A stretch of 64,000 nt of DNA from Intoshia linei (Eukaryota; Orthonectida; Rhopaluridae). The stretch lies in NCBI GenBank assembly GCA_001642005.1, contig LWCA01000041.1:1-64000 (forward strand), read 5' to 3'. Made by a program: the position numbers and the translations under genes. A model generated the notes under the pieces. That model was not told where the DNA came from. It did not search any database and saw only the letters and a program-made list of their open reading frames with translations. Positions 37,041 to 49,308 of this stretch are shown here, one piece after another (the first letter of the stretch is position 1; each line of letters starts with the position of its first letter).

Positions 37041-37827
37041 ATGAACGTACGCAGACATAGATTTCATGTAACCGTTGAAAACGACAAAGAATTACACGAG
37101 TGTATAGTTTGCATGTTAGACACTGTAATTAGTTTCAGAACCTTGGGGAAATTCAATAAATTGGAAGGAGAACGTAGCGTAACTGGGTCGATATACTTGA
37201 TTACCTTTTTTAGTATAGCGTCGGATCGATTGGTTTCTACGATGAAAAACTCAAAGTACTGTCATTAACATATACTCGTATCAATTGTGGATCTTTGCGT
37301 CGACATGTTATAAATAATTGCAGTGATTTTGTAAAATCATTGAAAGAAAGCTCTCTTGACATGGGGCGTATTTCACTCAAATTCTTTTATAGAACTAAAA
37401 ATCGGTATTAATTCATTTTGCTTACATCATAATTCTTAGTTGGCTCTTCAGTGACGATATGGTATTTTGGGAAATTTGGGATTTTGATGTAAATAAAGTT
37501 GCTTCCGATCGTAGCATTTCCGAAGTAGAACGAAAATCTCAACTCGTAGATTCTGTACTATCAATTATACAAAAAATTACACTGGTAGCACAGGTAAAAA
37601 CATTGCCGTTAAATTTAATTTTTTGTTTTTAGCAATCAGACATTGTACCCAAAATCCCGGATAGCTATCAAATTGGAAATATATTCGATACAACGTTTAC
37701 CAACGTACAACCATATTTACATTGCTTTGATTATAACAAATTTTCCGATCCCATCGAGAATTTAACAAGCCGAAACGTCACCTCATCTATGCTAAAAATA
37801 TTTAAAAACTCACTTACATTTCAGTGA
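37041..37827 (+). CDS. ATG101: ATG101, autophagy initiation complex subunit
   Basis: HORMA-domain partner of ATG13 in the ULK1 complex. Four exons: 37041-37178, 37214-37404, 37440-37593 and 37633-37827. Landmarks: TLGKFNKLEGERSYSVGSIG (human STGKFHYKKEGTYSIGTVG), LTYTRINCG (human FTYVRVSSE), GRISLKFFYRTKNRW, and IFDTTFTNVQPYLH (human VFDTGLRDVQPYLY). The WF finger used by human ATG101 to recruit downstream factors (W and F in RWPFSDE) is kept as RWLFSDD. Introns are 35-39 nt. The ATG at 37041 was chosen because its first residues align with human MNCRSEVLEVSVE. It converges on the P450 gene, with 33 bp between stops. Confidence 0.93.
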
Positions 37828-37860
37828 TAATATTTATTAATTAATGCTGTAAATATACGA

Positions 37861-39465
37861 TTAAATTCTTTCAAATTCGAATATATCTAATTTTGGAATA
37901 ATTGTCATCCCCTCTATTGTTTCAAAGTAGATACGACTGGTTGGTTGTTTGGGTTTGATCTTGAAACGAATGATAATGTTTGATATTAAGACGGAAATGT
38001 AATCTATCATAAAATGACTCGCAGGGCACTTTCTTTCTCCAATCCCAAATGGCAGCATATCTTTTTCATAGTTTGATGAACATTTGGACCACCGTTCTGG
38101 GTTAAAATCATTTGGATCTCGGAAATGTCTTTCATCTTTCATTGTGCTCCAATAGTGGAGGAGTACTGTGTCGTTATTCTGGAATTTATGTGTTTTACCT
38201 TGATATGTGAATTCGAACGAACCCGTAACATTTCTTTTGCCCATTGGACCGGCAGAAGAACAACGTAGTAGTTCTATCACCACAAGTTTCAAGTATTTAA
38301 TTTCGCGGGCAAGGTTTTCGGTGATGTATAAATTACTCAGTAAAGTGGTATCGGCGTTCGGTGGTATAAAATTTTGTACAATTTCATTATATAATTTTTG
38401 TTGAATGTTGGGTTTATACGCCATATAGACACAGAACCAACTAAATACTGCTATAGGTGCTTCTGACCCGGATCGTATCATATCTTCTGTAATAGAATAA
38501 AGAGAGCATTCTGCATTTGACAAATTGTAATATAATGGATACTGTTTTACGTTGAGTCTACTTTTTTCATATTGATAGTACTGCTTAAATTTAATCTGAT
38601 TTTCTTCATCGTCAAAAATTTTGTTAAAATTTTTGCAGTTAAATCGTTTATCAATTAAAAAATCTAAACCGTCAGAGAAATTATTTGTACAAGGATTAAT
38701 AAGATGTAATTCAATTTGTCGTATGCAAGCCAATCTAATGATTCTATTAATATTTTCAAAGTTGTTCAATTTTCGTTTAAATTTTGGAATAAATCGACAG
38801 ATATATATTAAATCGGCAATATTTACCAATGGTCCTGTGTTTGAAGAATAATTGTATATGTTGGAATAAATTGGAATAAGAAATGATCGGTCTTTTTTGG
38901 TATAATGTCTTTCAAAACAGATTCTATAAGAAATAGTTGTGCATACTTTTTCAAACAATTTTCGAATACTTTGGTACTTGGATTTTTCAATTTCGAAAAA
39001 CAAATTGTTCATTTCTTCTTTAATCACATGCTGAACAACTGGATTAAATGTAAAAATATTTTTTAGTATATTTTTTCGGAATGTCCATGCGACTCCTTTA
39101 GCTCTGTGTGCTCCATAGTTTATAAAATTTGTGGATGCACCTAAATCTGGTTTTTCACTTAAAAAGTTTGCTCGAGTTGATAATAATTTATCAATAGCCT
39201 CGCACCCATTTACAATAATGAAATTTTTCGTCCCGAACCTTCTTTTGTAAATGTCGCTGTTAATTCGTGTTGACAATTCCAATAAGAACTGGTGACGACT
39301 ATTTCCGAAGTTAAGATTGAATACACGAATTAAGAGATATTCACAATTTAGGCGATACTTTAAAAAAATGTACAGAATTACACTGAAAGTGACACACAAA
39401 AAACTCGTGGTTGAGTATTGATGTATAAAATTTAGCAATGTTATCAATTGATGCCAAGTATTCAT
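37861..39465 (-). CDS. Cytochrome P450, CYP2-clan-like, intronless
   Basis: A single 534-codon exon. A hydrophobic N-terminal segment (about residues 21-36, SFLCVTFSVILYIFL) should anchor it in the ER. The K-helix ExxR is ELLR, the PERF-type motif is FNPERW, and the heme loop is FGIGERKCPASH with the thiolate Cys at residue 480. Two departures stand out. The I-helix motif reads SGSEAPIAVFSW, so the usual Thr after the acid is Ala, and the heme loop ends in Ala where Gly is normal. Overall layout (GPMGKRN, then a bulky insert, then DTVLLHYWSTMKDERHFRDP) resembles animal CYP2/CYP17 enzymes. Substrate unknown. Being intronless among intron-rich genes, it may be a retrocopy or an ancient single-exon gene. 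Confidence 0.9.
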   Translation of the reverse strand: MNTWHQLITLLNFIHQYSTTSFLCVTFSVILYIFLKYRLNCEYLLIRVFNLNFGNSRHQFLLELSTRINSDIYKRRFGTKNFIIVNGCEAIDKLLSTRANFLSEKPDLGASTNFINYGAHRAKGVAWTFRKNILKNIFTFNPVVQHVIKEEMNNLFFEIEKSKYQSIRKLFEKVCTTISYRICFERHYTKKDRSFLIPIYSNIYNYSSNTGPLVNIADLIYICRFIPKFKRKLNNFENINRIIRLACIRQIELHLINPCTNNFSDGLDFLIDKRFNCKNFNKIFDDEENQIKFKQYYQYEKSRLNVKQYPLYYNLSNAECSLYSITEDMIRSGSEAPIAVFSWFCVYMAYKPNIQQKLYNEIVQNFIPPNADTTLLSNLYITENLAREIKYLKLVVIELLRCSSAGPMGKRNVTGSFEFTYQGKTHKFQNNDTVLLHYWSTMKDERHFRDPNDFNPERWSKCSSNYEKDMLPFGIGERKCPASHFMIDYISVLISNIIIRFKIKPKQPTSRIYFETIEGMTIIPKLDIFEFERI

Positions 39466-39793
39466 ATTGCAGAAAATGGTTAAATTAGGAAAGAATCAAC
39501 TATACAATCATGTATATAAAACCTCGAATTGGGTTTATATGGAAATGTCATCTAAATAAATTTGTATCAATAAGCAAATAACAATGTAGAATTAGATATT
39601 TGCATACTCTTTTCAAATGTATTATTAATTTTAAATGAAATCAAAATCTGTGAAACATATTTTTATAATAGTTATTGCATATAATATTCTTTATGATAAA
39701 GTATACAATTCTTACTAAAATATAAAATATTTTCATGTAATGAATTGAGCGAAGTTAAAATTTTAACTTTATTTTAAAAAAATCGTAATAAAA
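39466..39793. promoter_or_regulatory. Divergent P450/NAA25 upstream region
   Basis: 328 bp between head-to-head start codons. AT-rich, no supported coding and no recognised element. It must hold the promoters of both genes unless 5' exons lie elsewhere. Confidence 0.4.
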
Positions 39794-42700
39794 ATGGACA
39801 ATATACTGGATCGTAAGGTGCAGAATGTACTTAGTAATGATTTAAAATATAATAAAATCATTATTATTTAATTTTCTTTGTTCAAATGCAAAATAGTATT
39901 TAGATTTTATCAGCAATGGAAACTACAAAAAGGCTTTTAAGGATATACGGAAATTGTATTCTAAGCACGACGATGTTACGATAATTTGCGTAAAACTTGA
40001 CAAACATTTGTAAATTTTTTTAGTTTTCAATGTCATTAGTGCTTTTACAGTTTAATAAATACGAAGAAGGATTATCAGTTTTTAGCAAGGTAAAAGAAAA
40101 ATATTTTGATATTAGAGATGTTTGTATAATTCGGAAAATTCATATTTTTTTGAACGGTAACTTTTATTTTTATAGTTGTATATTTGTAGATTACAGCGTC
40201 ATTAAAAAATTTTTCGAAAATAATGATTGCAAAAATAATCAAGAACATTATTGGTCATTTAAGTTGGAAATATATTGTCAACATGGGTCTCTTGATGATT
40301 TGCACTGGCTTTGTATGCAAATGTATAAAAAATTCAACAATATCAATTTTTTTGTTTATTCCATTATATTTCTTATTTTTAAGGTATGAATAGTGTTATC
40401 ATATTATTTATATTTTAGGCGGAGAAATCTTTGGATCAAAATGTTAAAAAAACACTATATCAAGTTGCTCTCAAATTTGTTAATTTAAAAATTAATTTTA
40501 CGACTGGTATCTACCATGATATGTGGATATCTTGTCTTTCAAAGATTTATACCTTTATTGGGAATTACAAAAAGGCTAAATATTTTATTAATCAACATTG
40601 TAAGTTAGTGTTTAAAATTACTCATATTTACAGCAAATTCGGATACTATTTTGAACGAAACAATTAATATTTTAAAAGTTTCTTGTCATTGGGAGGGTAT
40701 ATTGAACTTGATTGAATCGCATATATCGTAATAATTGATTTATATTCATATTTATATTCATCTAGGTCTGATAATTTCAATGGGTTTTATATTAAAAATT
40801 ATTATTTCGCTTTGAAAAAATTAATCGAGCAGATTTCCGTGAACGATAGGTACTATTATTTGGTTTTTTTTCAAGATGACATTTTGATGTGAAGATATAT
40901 CTGAAAATTGTAGTAATGACTATATGATTTATTACTACATTTTTGATATTAGTGAATCTTAACAAATCTCATTCAAAACTTCTAAAAAACTTTTTAATTA
41001 TTTTAATTTTTTCATTTATAGATCCAATATATGTGATACATTTATGAAACGATATCTGTTTATATTTAATCTGATGCGAAAGAAGGACGAGTCTGTGGAT
41101 AATAGGTATATTGTAAATATGGTAAATTTAAACCACGTTTGATTGTGTTTAAATTGGTTTTTTAGTAAATTGTTTTATAAAAAACTGAGGAGATGCATTA
41201 TTCCCTTAAGTATCCTATTGCCAATAGCAACCTCTCTAAGGATCTCGAGTTTAAATTTTAATTTTAACACATTAAATAGTTATATTATAGTGTTTTTGAC
41301 CCCAAGAAGGACTTTATTTATTTATTTGATATCAATTTCTGAAAATAAAATTTGTGATATAACAGAACCATCGAAAAACTATTTTAGAAATGATGATTTT
41401 TATAATTCTAGGACTTAATTTTTTAATTTAACTGTAACACAGAAATTAAATTTTATAGAAGTAAAGGATTATTGTGTTCACAGACTCTTTGTAAATCAAT
41501 AAAATCTGTAAGAATCGTCAGGTTTAGTGATATCATTAGTTCTGTAAGATAAATATAATTAATTAGCTCGACTTTCGACAATTAAAGTTTCGATTTGTTA
41601 TTCATTACAAAATTATAGTTTTTAGTAGAAAATAGTCACTGAATTAATAATAATTCTTTTTTGGTTGAACGGTTATATCAGCCCAACAAAGATATTAACC
41701 GTTAAATCATTTTTTGAGGTGGGTCCTGGGATTTTTTATGTATGGTATGATAAATGGAAAGTTGTGCCTACTATAAAAAAGGTTGGGAAACACTGTACTA
41801 TTTTATTTCTTTTTTATATGCACGTTTGGCAATATATTTTGTAAATTAAATTATTTTTTTACATTTACATTTTGAGAAAATTTGTCTTGTGTATATCATA
41901 TAAAAAAACAATCAAAATCTCTAAGGTTTAACTGATAACCACTAATTTATTTATCCTGTTTTCATATACTTGTAGGTCTTTATATGTTGCATACGTTTTA
42001 TTATTAAAACTCAAATACAAATTTAATATTGAATTTGAACGAGAATTGAATATAGGTAATTTTAAAAATTCTTTGATTTGCTAAAATTGTAAAAATATTC
42101 AGTAATATTGTTTGTAAATTTTACTGACTTTTACTACTTATGTTATAATTTTTATTATTAATGTAAAATTGTTTTTAATATGAAGTATATCAGGTCCCTT
42201 AATCCTAATTGTGATTTTATTTAATTTTGAGTTTATATTTTTTTAATACACATACAAGTCTTTGTAAAAGTCTATATCTTATATATTAATTGTAGATTTG
42301 ATTTTTGCGAAAAATATCAATTATCACATTGAAAAATTTGTATAATATTTGTTTGAATAATATACTCCCTCGCAACAATTTTGCAATTGTTGGAAACTAG
42401 TCTCAGTGAAACTCTAAGTGTCTGAATTTTTTATGTATTAATCAGCAATGCAAGATCTATCATTGGTTAAAAAAATAAAAAAATAGGCCGAATTAATTCG
42501 TAGAAATTTACCTTTTTTATGTATATGTAGATATGAAAGTCTCAACAATTTTGCAAAACAATAAATATAATTATTTCTTGATATATTAAATATATATTAT
42601 ATTCTATACGTCTATCAAATTTCCATTATTCATCATAACCTTGTACATTTTTGAATTAAATGATTTATGCAGCTTTATAATCATGTATTTTTCCTTTAAA

Positions 42701-45700
42701 ATATTTCCTGAACAATATGAGATATTTTCTGCCATATATTGTACATTAGGGTGGACAGAATTTCAATATTTTTGAATTTCTTATGGGCCATTAGCCAGAA
42801 AGTTTCGTTTTGTTAAGTTTTCTACAAGGGTGCGCAAGGATACTGAATTTTAGTATACGATTTGTATACATAACTGTGTATGAGTAGAATATACCGAGGG
42901 CTTATCTTAGTTTGACTATATTTAATATAACATTGATTACGGAGACTTTCAGTTTGGCGGAAACTATTGTGTTTAAATAATTACCAAAGGTTTGTAGGTG
43001 TGCCTAATTAAAAAAAATCCAATATTTTTAATATTTCGTAAATGTATAATAGCATGCAAAAAGCTAATATTGTTTCACTTTTCGAATTGATCAGAGCTCG
43101 AAGAGCTATAATTTTAGAAAATCCATCAGATGTTATACACACCGTTCAAAATTCAACAATTGTATTATTAGAATCATGAGCCCTTTTCCCGTCAAATTGC
43201 AGACAAAAATCTTTTTTAAAGAACTGAATATCCGAATTTATTTTATCTATACAACAATAATTTCTTTGTTCAAAGCACGCATACACATTGTTCTACAAGG
43301 AATGATAGAATTAGTGATTGTTTTTAGAATCATTAGCATTTTATGTGAAGAAGTTTCTGTCTTTATACATGCCTTTGCAATATCTTTACTAGATAATTTT
43401 GACTGCTCTCTACCATCAGCTAATTAAGTATTTTCAAAAACTTAATTATTGCAATGCAACTCTATCGAAATAGGTAGATGTTTTTGAACCTTAAACGTAT
43501 TTAATTGGTGTTTTTCTTTTAATTCGAGCTGCAATTGTAATTCCTTACATTTAATTTTTCTTTCATATTTACGACCAAACGCATTATCAAGCATACCAAA
43601 CATCATTTATTTTTCATTTCTCTGATCACGTAAAAACACAAATTTTCATGTATACATGTCAACTCGGCATTTATGTGCTATATATCGAACAATGTATCAA
43701 TTGTATTAATGAAATTATCCCCACGTAATATTTGGGACTTACATCTCCTATTTATATTCTTTTTTAATAAATTATAGCGTTTGCAGTATGTCTTTAAAAC
43801 ATATTTACAAATATGTTTCTTATCTTTAATAAAAATTGAACTTGTAATCCACAAATCTAACACTTTCATCACAGTTATATTCAAAACTTAGGAAACCTAT
43901 ATTCCTTTTTTGTATGATAAAAATAAACCTTCAATACGTCCCGTAATATTGGGAAGTTATATTTACAAAAATCTTCCATCACATTGCCTATTATCTAAAT
44001 ATAATCCGCGGATCTTGTTAACACGTGAATTTCAAAAAAAAACTATAATTTAAATTAAAGCTCAATTTGAGCACTACATTAAAATGAATCTGCTTCCTAA
44101 AATTTTGCATAGACATACATATGAATCAGAAGAATAAAATTAGAGAATGGCCCATCAGAGAATATTAGTAAACAAATATATGACCATTCATGCCAATTTT
44201 TTGACCAAAATGTCTTCAACATGTGTATATGTATTCATAAAATGAACAAAATTATCGAAGGGCCTATCAGAAAATGTAAAAAAAAAATTTACTATGAAAA
44301 TTGTGTCCAACCTATTTTACATACATTGTACATGCATTTTCGAATTAAATTGTGAACCATCATATAACCAGGGTTGTCATCTGCGTTATTTTCCCCGTGA
44401 GAATTCGGGTTTTAAATTCAACTCAGGGCTCAGGGTTAAGTGATATATTTAAATCAAAATCATGTCATCAGACATATTTTATTTATATTCTATAATTTTT
44501 TCCTTTATGGTGAAAGACTCTTAGTTTTAGCTGTTAATTTTATTCCATTACTTAGTGACACCCATATTTTTCATTGTATTCGTTTTCGTTTCTTCGCGCC
44601 AGATTATTGAGTAATACTTTTTTATTTTATCATTTTTGATTTTTGTGACAATGATTCTTTACATGTAGTTGAAGTAAAAAATGTCTGAAAGTGAAAATTT
44701 TTCGCCTTCGGCGAAATTGCATAACACGCTCCGCTCAAAAATTCGGGTTGAGAATAATTTAATGTTTGTAACCGTGCATATAACCGATTCTTCATAAATA
44801 ATTAAAAACTTCAATTTCTACGACTTTTTTCAGATTTTTGATTTTTTTACCAATAAACGATCTTGTCAAATCTTTTAATATATAAAAAATTGAATAACAG
44901 CATATTATTTAGATTGGTTTATATCAATTGCAATATAACATTTTTAATTTGAATACATTTTATAATTAATTTTTTTTTGTATAGAAACACTATGAAAAAT
45001 GATATATTCCTTATCAGTAGTTGCATCTATTCTCCACCCGTCGGGTCAAATCTAAACTTTCATAATTTTGCGACCAAAATTTTGTTCAACCGTATTGAGA
45101 AATAAATATAAATTACAAATCCAAAATATTAGTTTGTGTCTATAATTAAAATTATTGACCGATGCAACAAAATTTGGATTTGCATTAGTAGTTTCTTTCC
45201 AGAGTGGAGTATGTGCCAAATTATTATATATCTAGTTAGTCCCTAATCCATTTTTTGTAAAATACGCTGCATGGTATGGTATGTATCATCAATTTTTTAA
45301 TATTTAAAAAATAGTGGATATTAAATTATAAATTAAAAATCAGTGCAGCATCACGAGGACAAAATGGAAATGGTTGTAGGGTCGTATTATGTTCAGTGAA
45401 CATTGTTAACTTTTGTTCTATATGAACGTTTTGATTTTGTACACAAAATGTTAAAGAGAATAAACATCATTTTTTTGGTCAATTATAAATCAATACTTTA
45501 GTGATTACATTGTACATTTGATATTATATTGTATTGTTTTAATAAAAATAATCTTGCTTATCATGACAACATGTAATTATTCATATTACTTTCTAATTTG
45601 AACTATATTAAAAAAGGTACGCACTATTCATATTGACCAGGTTTGACTCAGTTTTTATGCTTTTATTTTCTTCACAAATTCAAATTGTAGATATGTAATA

Positions 45701-48700
45701 AGGATAAAAATTTTGATGTGAGATTGCAAAAATTTTTATTTTAAAATGGGGTCTTGCGTGGAAAAAGGTTGAGGAGCCTGATGTATATGATATACAATTC
45801 AAAATATATTTTAGTGTCAATCAATATATTATTTAATTATTTTTCCAACTATGCTGACAAAGCCTGTTTTTTTAAAACTATTTGCAGTTTTGTATATATT
45901 CCCGAAATAAATTATGTAAGTTTAATGAATGAAAATATTCATTAATATATAATGTTAATATGAGTCATATTTTTAGATTTTGCGTAGAAAATCTTTATAT
46001 ATTATGGATACGTTTCCTGTTGTAATTTATTTATTTATTAGTATTATTTTATATTTAGTGGAATTGTGCTGATTTCAATGTGATAAGATTATGTCGTTAT
46101 TATTCAAATTTTAATAACAATAAGATGAATAAAGTGAAAGAATTGAAAAATAATTTGTTTCGATTGGATGAAAACATAAATCATACGATTTTAAATTACG
46201 GTTGAATTATAGTTTGATTTATTTTAAAGATATATAGACAAAAGCTTGCGCCAACATATGTACAATATAAGTAGAATGACATTTGTAATTTTAGTCGATC
46301 TTTTTCTAGAACAAGGTTTGTCTGTGCGGTTGCATTTATACAGTTATTAGAATCAAATGACTATTTGATGGACGCTTTTTACTTAATTTCAACTATGATA
46401 AATCTAAATGTTAGTTGTTATTTGGAAAACTTGGCTTATGTTGTGCTGTGTAAATATTTAGGTGAGAAATCAAAATATGCAATCATTTTTTTTAGGTGCT
46501 TTTGGTTTGGCTTATACATCACTTGAAAAATTACATACAAAAACATTTGTTTTTGATTCAGTAGGGTAAAAATTGTATATTTTTTTGGTTATTTTTAGAT
46601 ATTCTTTATACGGAATTTCTTTCTACGTCGGCGATCGAGAATCATTCATTAATTTTTCAAACACGGCATTGGACCAATACGCAAATTATGCCAATGAGGT
46701 TAATATTTAGTCCACTATTTCTGATTATTTTAGACGTCAGATTGTATGTATACATCTTTGGGAACACAATCGTATCAACAGGTTACATTCAAAATATCCA
46801 ACTATTTACATTTCAGGTGGAAGATGCTCATAATTGTCACAGTAGGTTAAACAAAAACGTGCACATTCTCCTAATTAAAATAGAGTCGGTTATTGAATCA
46901 ATGCTTTACGATGTTAATTCGTTGGTAAATTGAAATCAATGTATATTTTAATTTAGGATAAAAACATTTTTTTCTGTATTTGACAGTCACAGTGAATCCA
47001 TAGATGAATTTGTAGCTAATGATTTAAGCTGTTTTGAATGTAGTTGTGATCACAGTGTTTTATTTGACATTTTTGAAACCTTCAAGTATTTATTTTTCTG
47101 CGCTACATTTATTGTTCATTAATCTAGTTTTGATAATATTTCACACATTATGATGAAAAATTTGGAAGTAAAAATTTCTTTAGCATAATTATTTTTAGAA
47201 TTATTGGACTATTTTCAGAATGACTTTGATTTTATCATTTTCATGTGTGTACCATGAATATAATAGTAAAAACGAAAAATTCTCCTACCCAAAACCCAAC
47301 ATTGATTGTTTAGCAGTGCCACGAAAAGTGTATGCTGATTTTTTAAAGCAATGCAATGATATAAGTCATTTCAATAAATATTCAGAAAAGTTTTTTAGTA
47401 ATGATGATTTATTAAATGGTATTTGCATTATATATTGTACATTACAATTTTGAATAGAAAAAGATGTGGAACTTAATATTTCCAAAAATTATTACGACAT
47501 TGATCTAAATTGTAAACAAGTTGAAATTATTCAAGAAGGTATTAATATGTTCCAATGATTATAAGTTAAAAACTTTAGATAACGAACTTATGAATAATAC
47601 TAATCCTTTGAAAAAAAATGCATCTATTTTGATAAAGCCACTTTTGTCTGAAACTCCCAAAAACGAATTCAACGAAACATCAAACGTTACAAAATATGTT
47701 AAAATAGGCTTAAAATCCATACTTTATAAAAATATTCCTTTTGAAATTGATACTTCTTTGTTAGATGGTATAAATAAAGATCGATCCTTACCAGAATCAA
47801 CTATCCACAGTGTTCCCGACAATACAGTTTTTAACAACTTAATTTTTCTTAACGAAAATTTTTCTGTTCTAACTGAATCTATAGAGAAAATATCTTTGTC
47901 TAAATTAGATGATTCTAAATACAAAGAAAAATTAATAAATTTGACTCAAGAATCTATAGAAAAAAAAAACATTTATTATATGAATGGATATAATTATTTA
48001 CATTTAAGAAATTACGAAGAAATTAAAACTAATAAGAAAATTCTAAAAAAATTCGATGCGTCTAAAAGAATTTCTTTTAATCAAGATACATCTAACAATA
48101 CAAATGCCCACACGGGACTTGAAAATTATCACAAAATAATGATATTAATGGAAATTATCACATTTGGATTTTCCAATATTTCAAAAAACCAATCAGTAAT
48201 TTTTAGTATTCAACATATAGTTAAATTAGAAACTACCATTATCACCAATAGCTCATAAATGTTCGATTTTTTTCGAATGTGGCATAGCTATTGGTGTACA
48301 CAATTGTGCTTTACTTGTATTACATTTGTACAAATTCTTCAAGAATCAAAGTAATTCAATTTTAATAAATCAATATTAATTTTAGCTAATGAACAACAAC
48401 TCTTTTCAAGTAAATCTAAATAAAACAATTATTATACCACTAGGTATTAACTCATTTAGCGATTATTTAATTAATTTAAAACTTGGAAGCAGTATAGTGG
48501 AAATATCTTGTTTTGCTGAAGTATTTATTTGATAAAATATTTGTATTTATTTTTAGTTCTACGGTGTTATATATTTATACTCTACCATTCTGAATCATAT
48601 TCTTTTAGTAAATAAAGCCACATTAACAGATGGAGTAATTAATATATTTGCACTTATCATACTATATCATTTGCAGATTATAAAAACTTTTACAAATTAT

Positions 48701-48973
48701 TTTAATAATGTATCTATGTGGGGTAAAAATCTACGAATGGTGATTGATTCTATGATTAAAAATGTTGGAAAAACTGTAAACAAAACATTTTATATTACAG
48801 CATATACTGAGGTAATTAGAAATCGAATCAATATTATATGTTTAGAATATTATGCACCAAGAATCTCTCATATCCAGTCAGTTAGATGCTCTATCGGAAA
48901 TTGATTCATTTTTGAGTACGAAACTTAATCATTTAAATAAACTTCATATGAATTTATCGAAAAAATTTGCTTA
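39794..48973 (+). CDS. NAA25: NAA25, auxiliary subunit of N-terminal acetyltransferase NatB
   Basis: Helical-repeat subunit that anchors NAA20 to the ribosome to acetylate Met-Asp/Glu/Asn/Gln N-termini. Roughly twenty short exons. Landmarks against human in order: ISNGNYKKAFKDIRKLYSKH (human LDNGNNKMAIQQADKLLKKH) near 39905; SDNFNGFYIKNYYFALKKLI near 40768; YADKACFFKTICSFVYIPE (human FGDKPCCFTDLKVFVDLLP) near 45848; LGAFGLAYTSLEKLHTKTF (human LGAFEPVVDLYSSLDAKHI) near 46497; RLNKNVHILLIKIESVIESM; SFQVNLNKTIIIPLGINSFS near 48400; and a charged final helix ending at the stop 48971-48973. One intron, about 41.1-45.8 kb, is 4.7 kb and full of transposon remains. The 245-codon frame at 47521-48258 includes the divergent, low-complexity part. 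Individual boundaries are approximate. Confidence 0.85.
41720..41795. mobile_element. hAT right-end remnant in the NAA25 intron
   Basis: Ends in aaaaaaggttgggaaacactg at 41795, whose reverse complement cagtgtttcccaacc is a typical hAT terminus. It is preceded by a GC-richer patch (gtgggtcctggg). No left end was located. Confidence 0.45.
43141..43884 (-). pseudogene. Degenerate antisense ORF cluster, possibly a transposase
   Basis: On the minus strand, inside the 4.7-kb NAA25 intron, several broken frames have codon-like composition: VMKVLDLWITSSIFIKDKKH near 43870, RKYERKIKCKELQLQLELKE near 43560, GREQSKLSSKDIAKACIKTE near 43400, and FCLQFDGKRAHDSNNTIVEF near 43200 before a stop. The last patch loosely recalls the 'hWDGK' segment of transposase-like proteins seen in many invertebrates. 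That resemblance is from memory and weak. Stops and shifts separate the pieces, so any gene is dead. Confidence 0.35.
44699..44715. repeat. GC-rich 7-bp hairpin
   Basis: The arm tttcgcc, loop ttc and arm ggcgaaa form a perfect hairpin in an otherwise very AT-rich intron. It is followed by the GC-richer patch acacgctccgctc and by attcgggttgag, which echoes gaattcgggtttt near 44401. Probably part of a decayed repeat. Confidence 0.55.
45735..45779. mobile_element. hAT right-end remnant just before an NAA25 exon
   Basis: The sequence aaaatggggtcttgcgtgga then aaaaggttgaggagcctga resembles the right end of the hAT copy at 6381-7468 (aaaatgtggtctttcggaaa then aataggttgagaacccgt). It stands about 25 bp upstream of the exon that encodes the conserved YADKACFF segment. 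Confidence 0.45.
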
Positions 48974-49308
48974 GTCAAGAAAAAAGTATTATTGTAATAT
49001 TAGTAAACATTTTTTAGCTTGAAATAGTTTATATTCAACTACAATAATCTATATGGTATGTACCTGTTATGAAACTTCTTTATATGCGACCACTTATATT
49101 TCGTTTAATGGTTCTGGTTCACCGGAAATGTAAAATTGTTTCTGATAAATCTAATTAGGTTAATAAATATTGTTTTTTAATTAATCTGATCAATTGGTTT
49201 TACGTATATACCGGAGGCATTATAATTATAAAACATATTTGAAAATCGATTACAGCAAAACACAGACAGTTCTACTAAACTAATAACGAATTTATTTTTA
49301 ATTAGAAT
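48974..49308. other. 3' gap between NAA25 and the ninjurin gene
   Basis: 335 bp between convergent stop codons. No coding signal. It will hold the 3' untranslated regions of both genes; aataaa-type signals are too frequent in this AT-rich context to assign. Confidence 0.5.

Noticed and set aside
39794-48973. Two separate NAA25-like genes on either side of the 41-46 kb gap
   Set aside because: The two halves align to non-overlapping, consecutive parts of human NAA25, so a single gene with a long intron is simpler.
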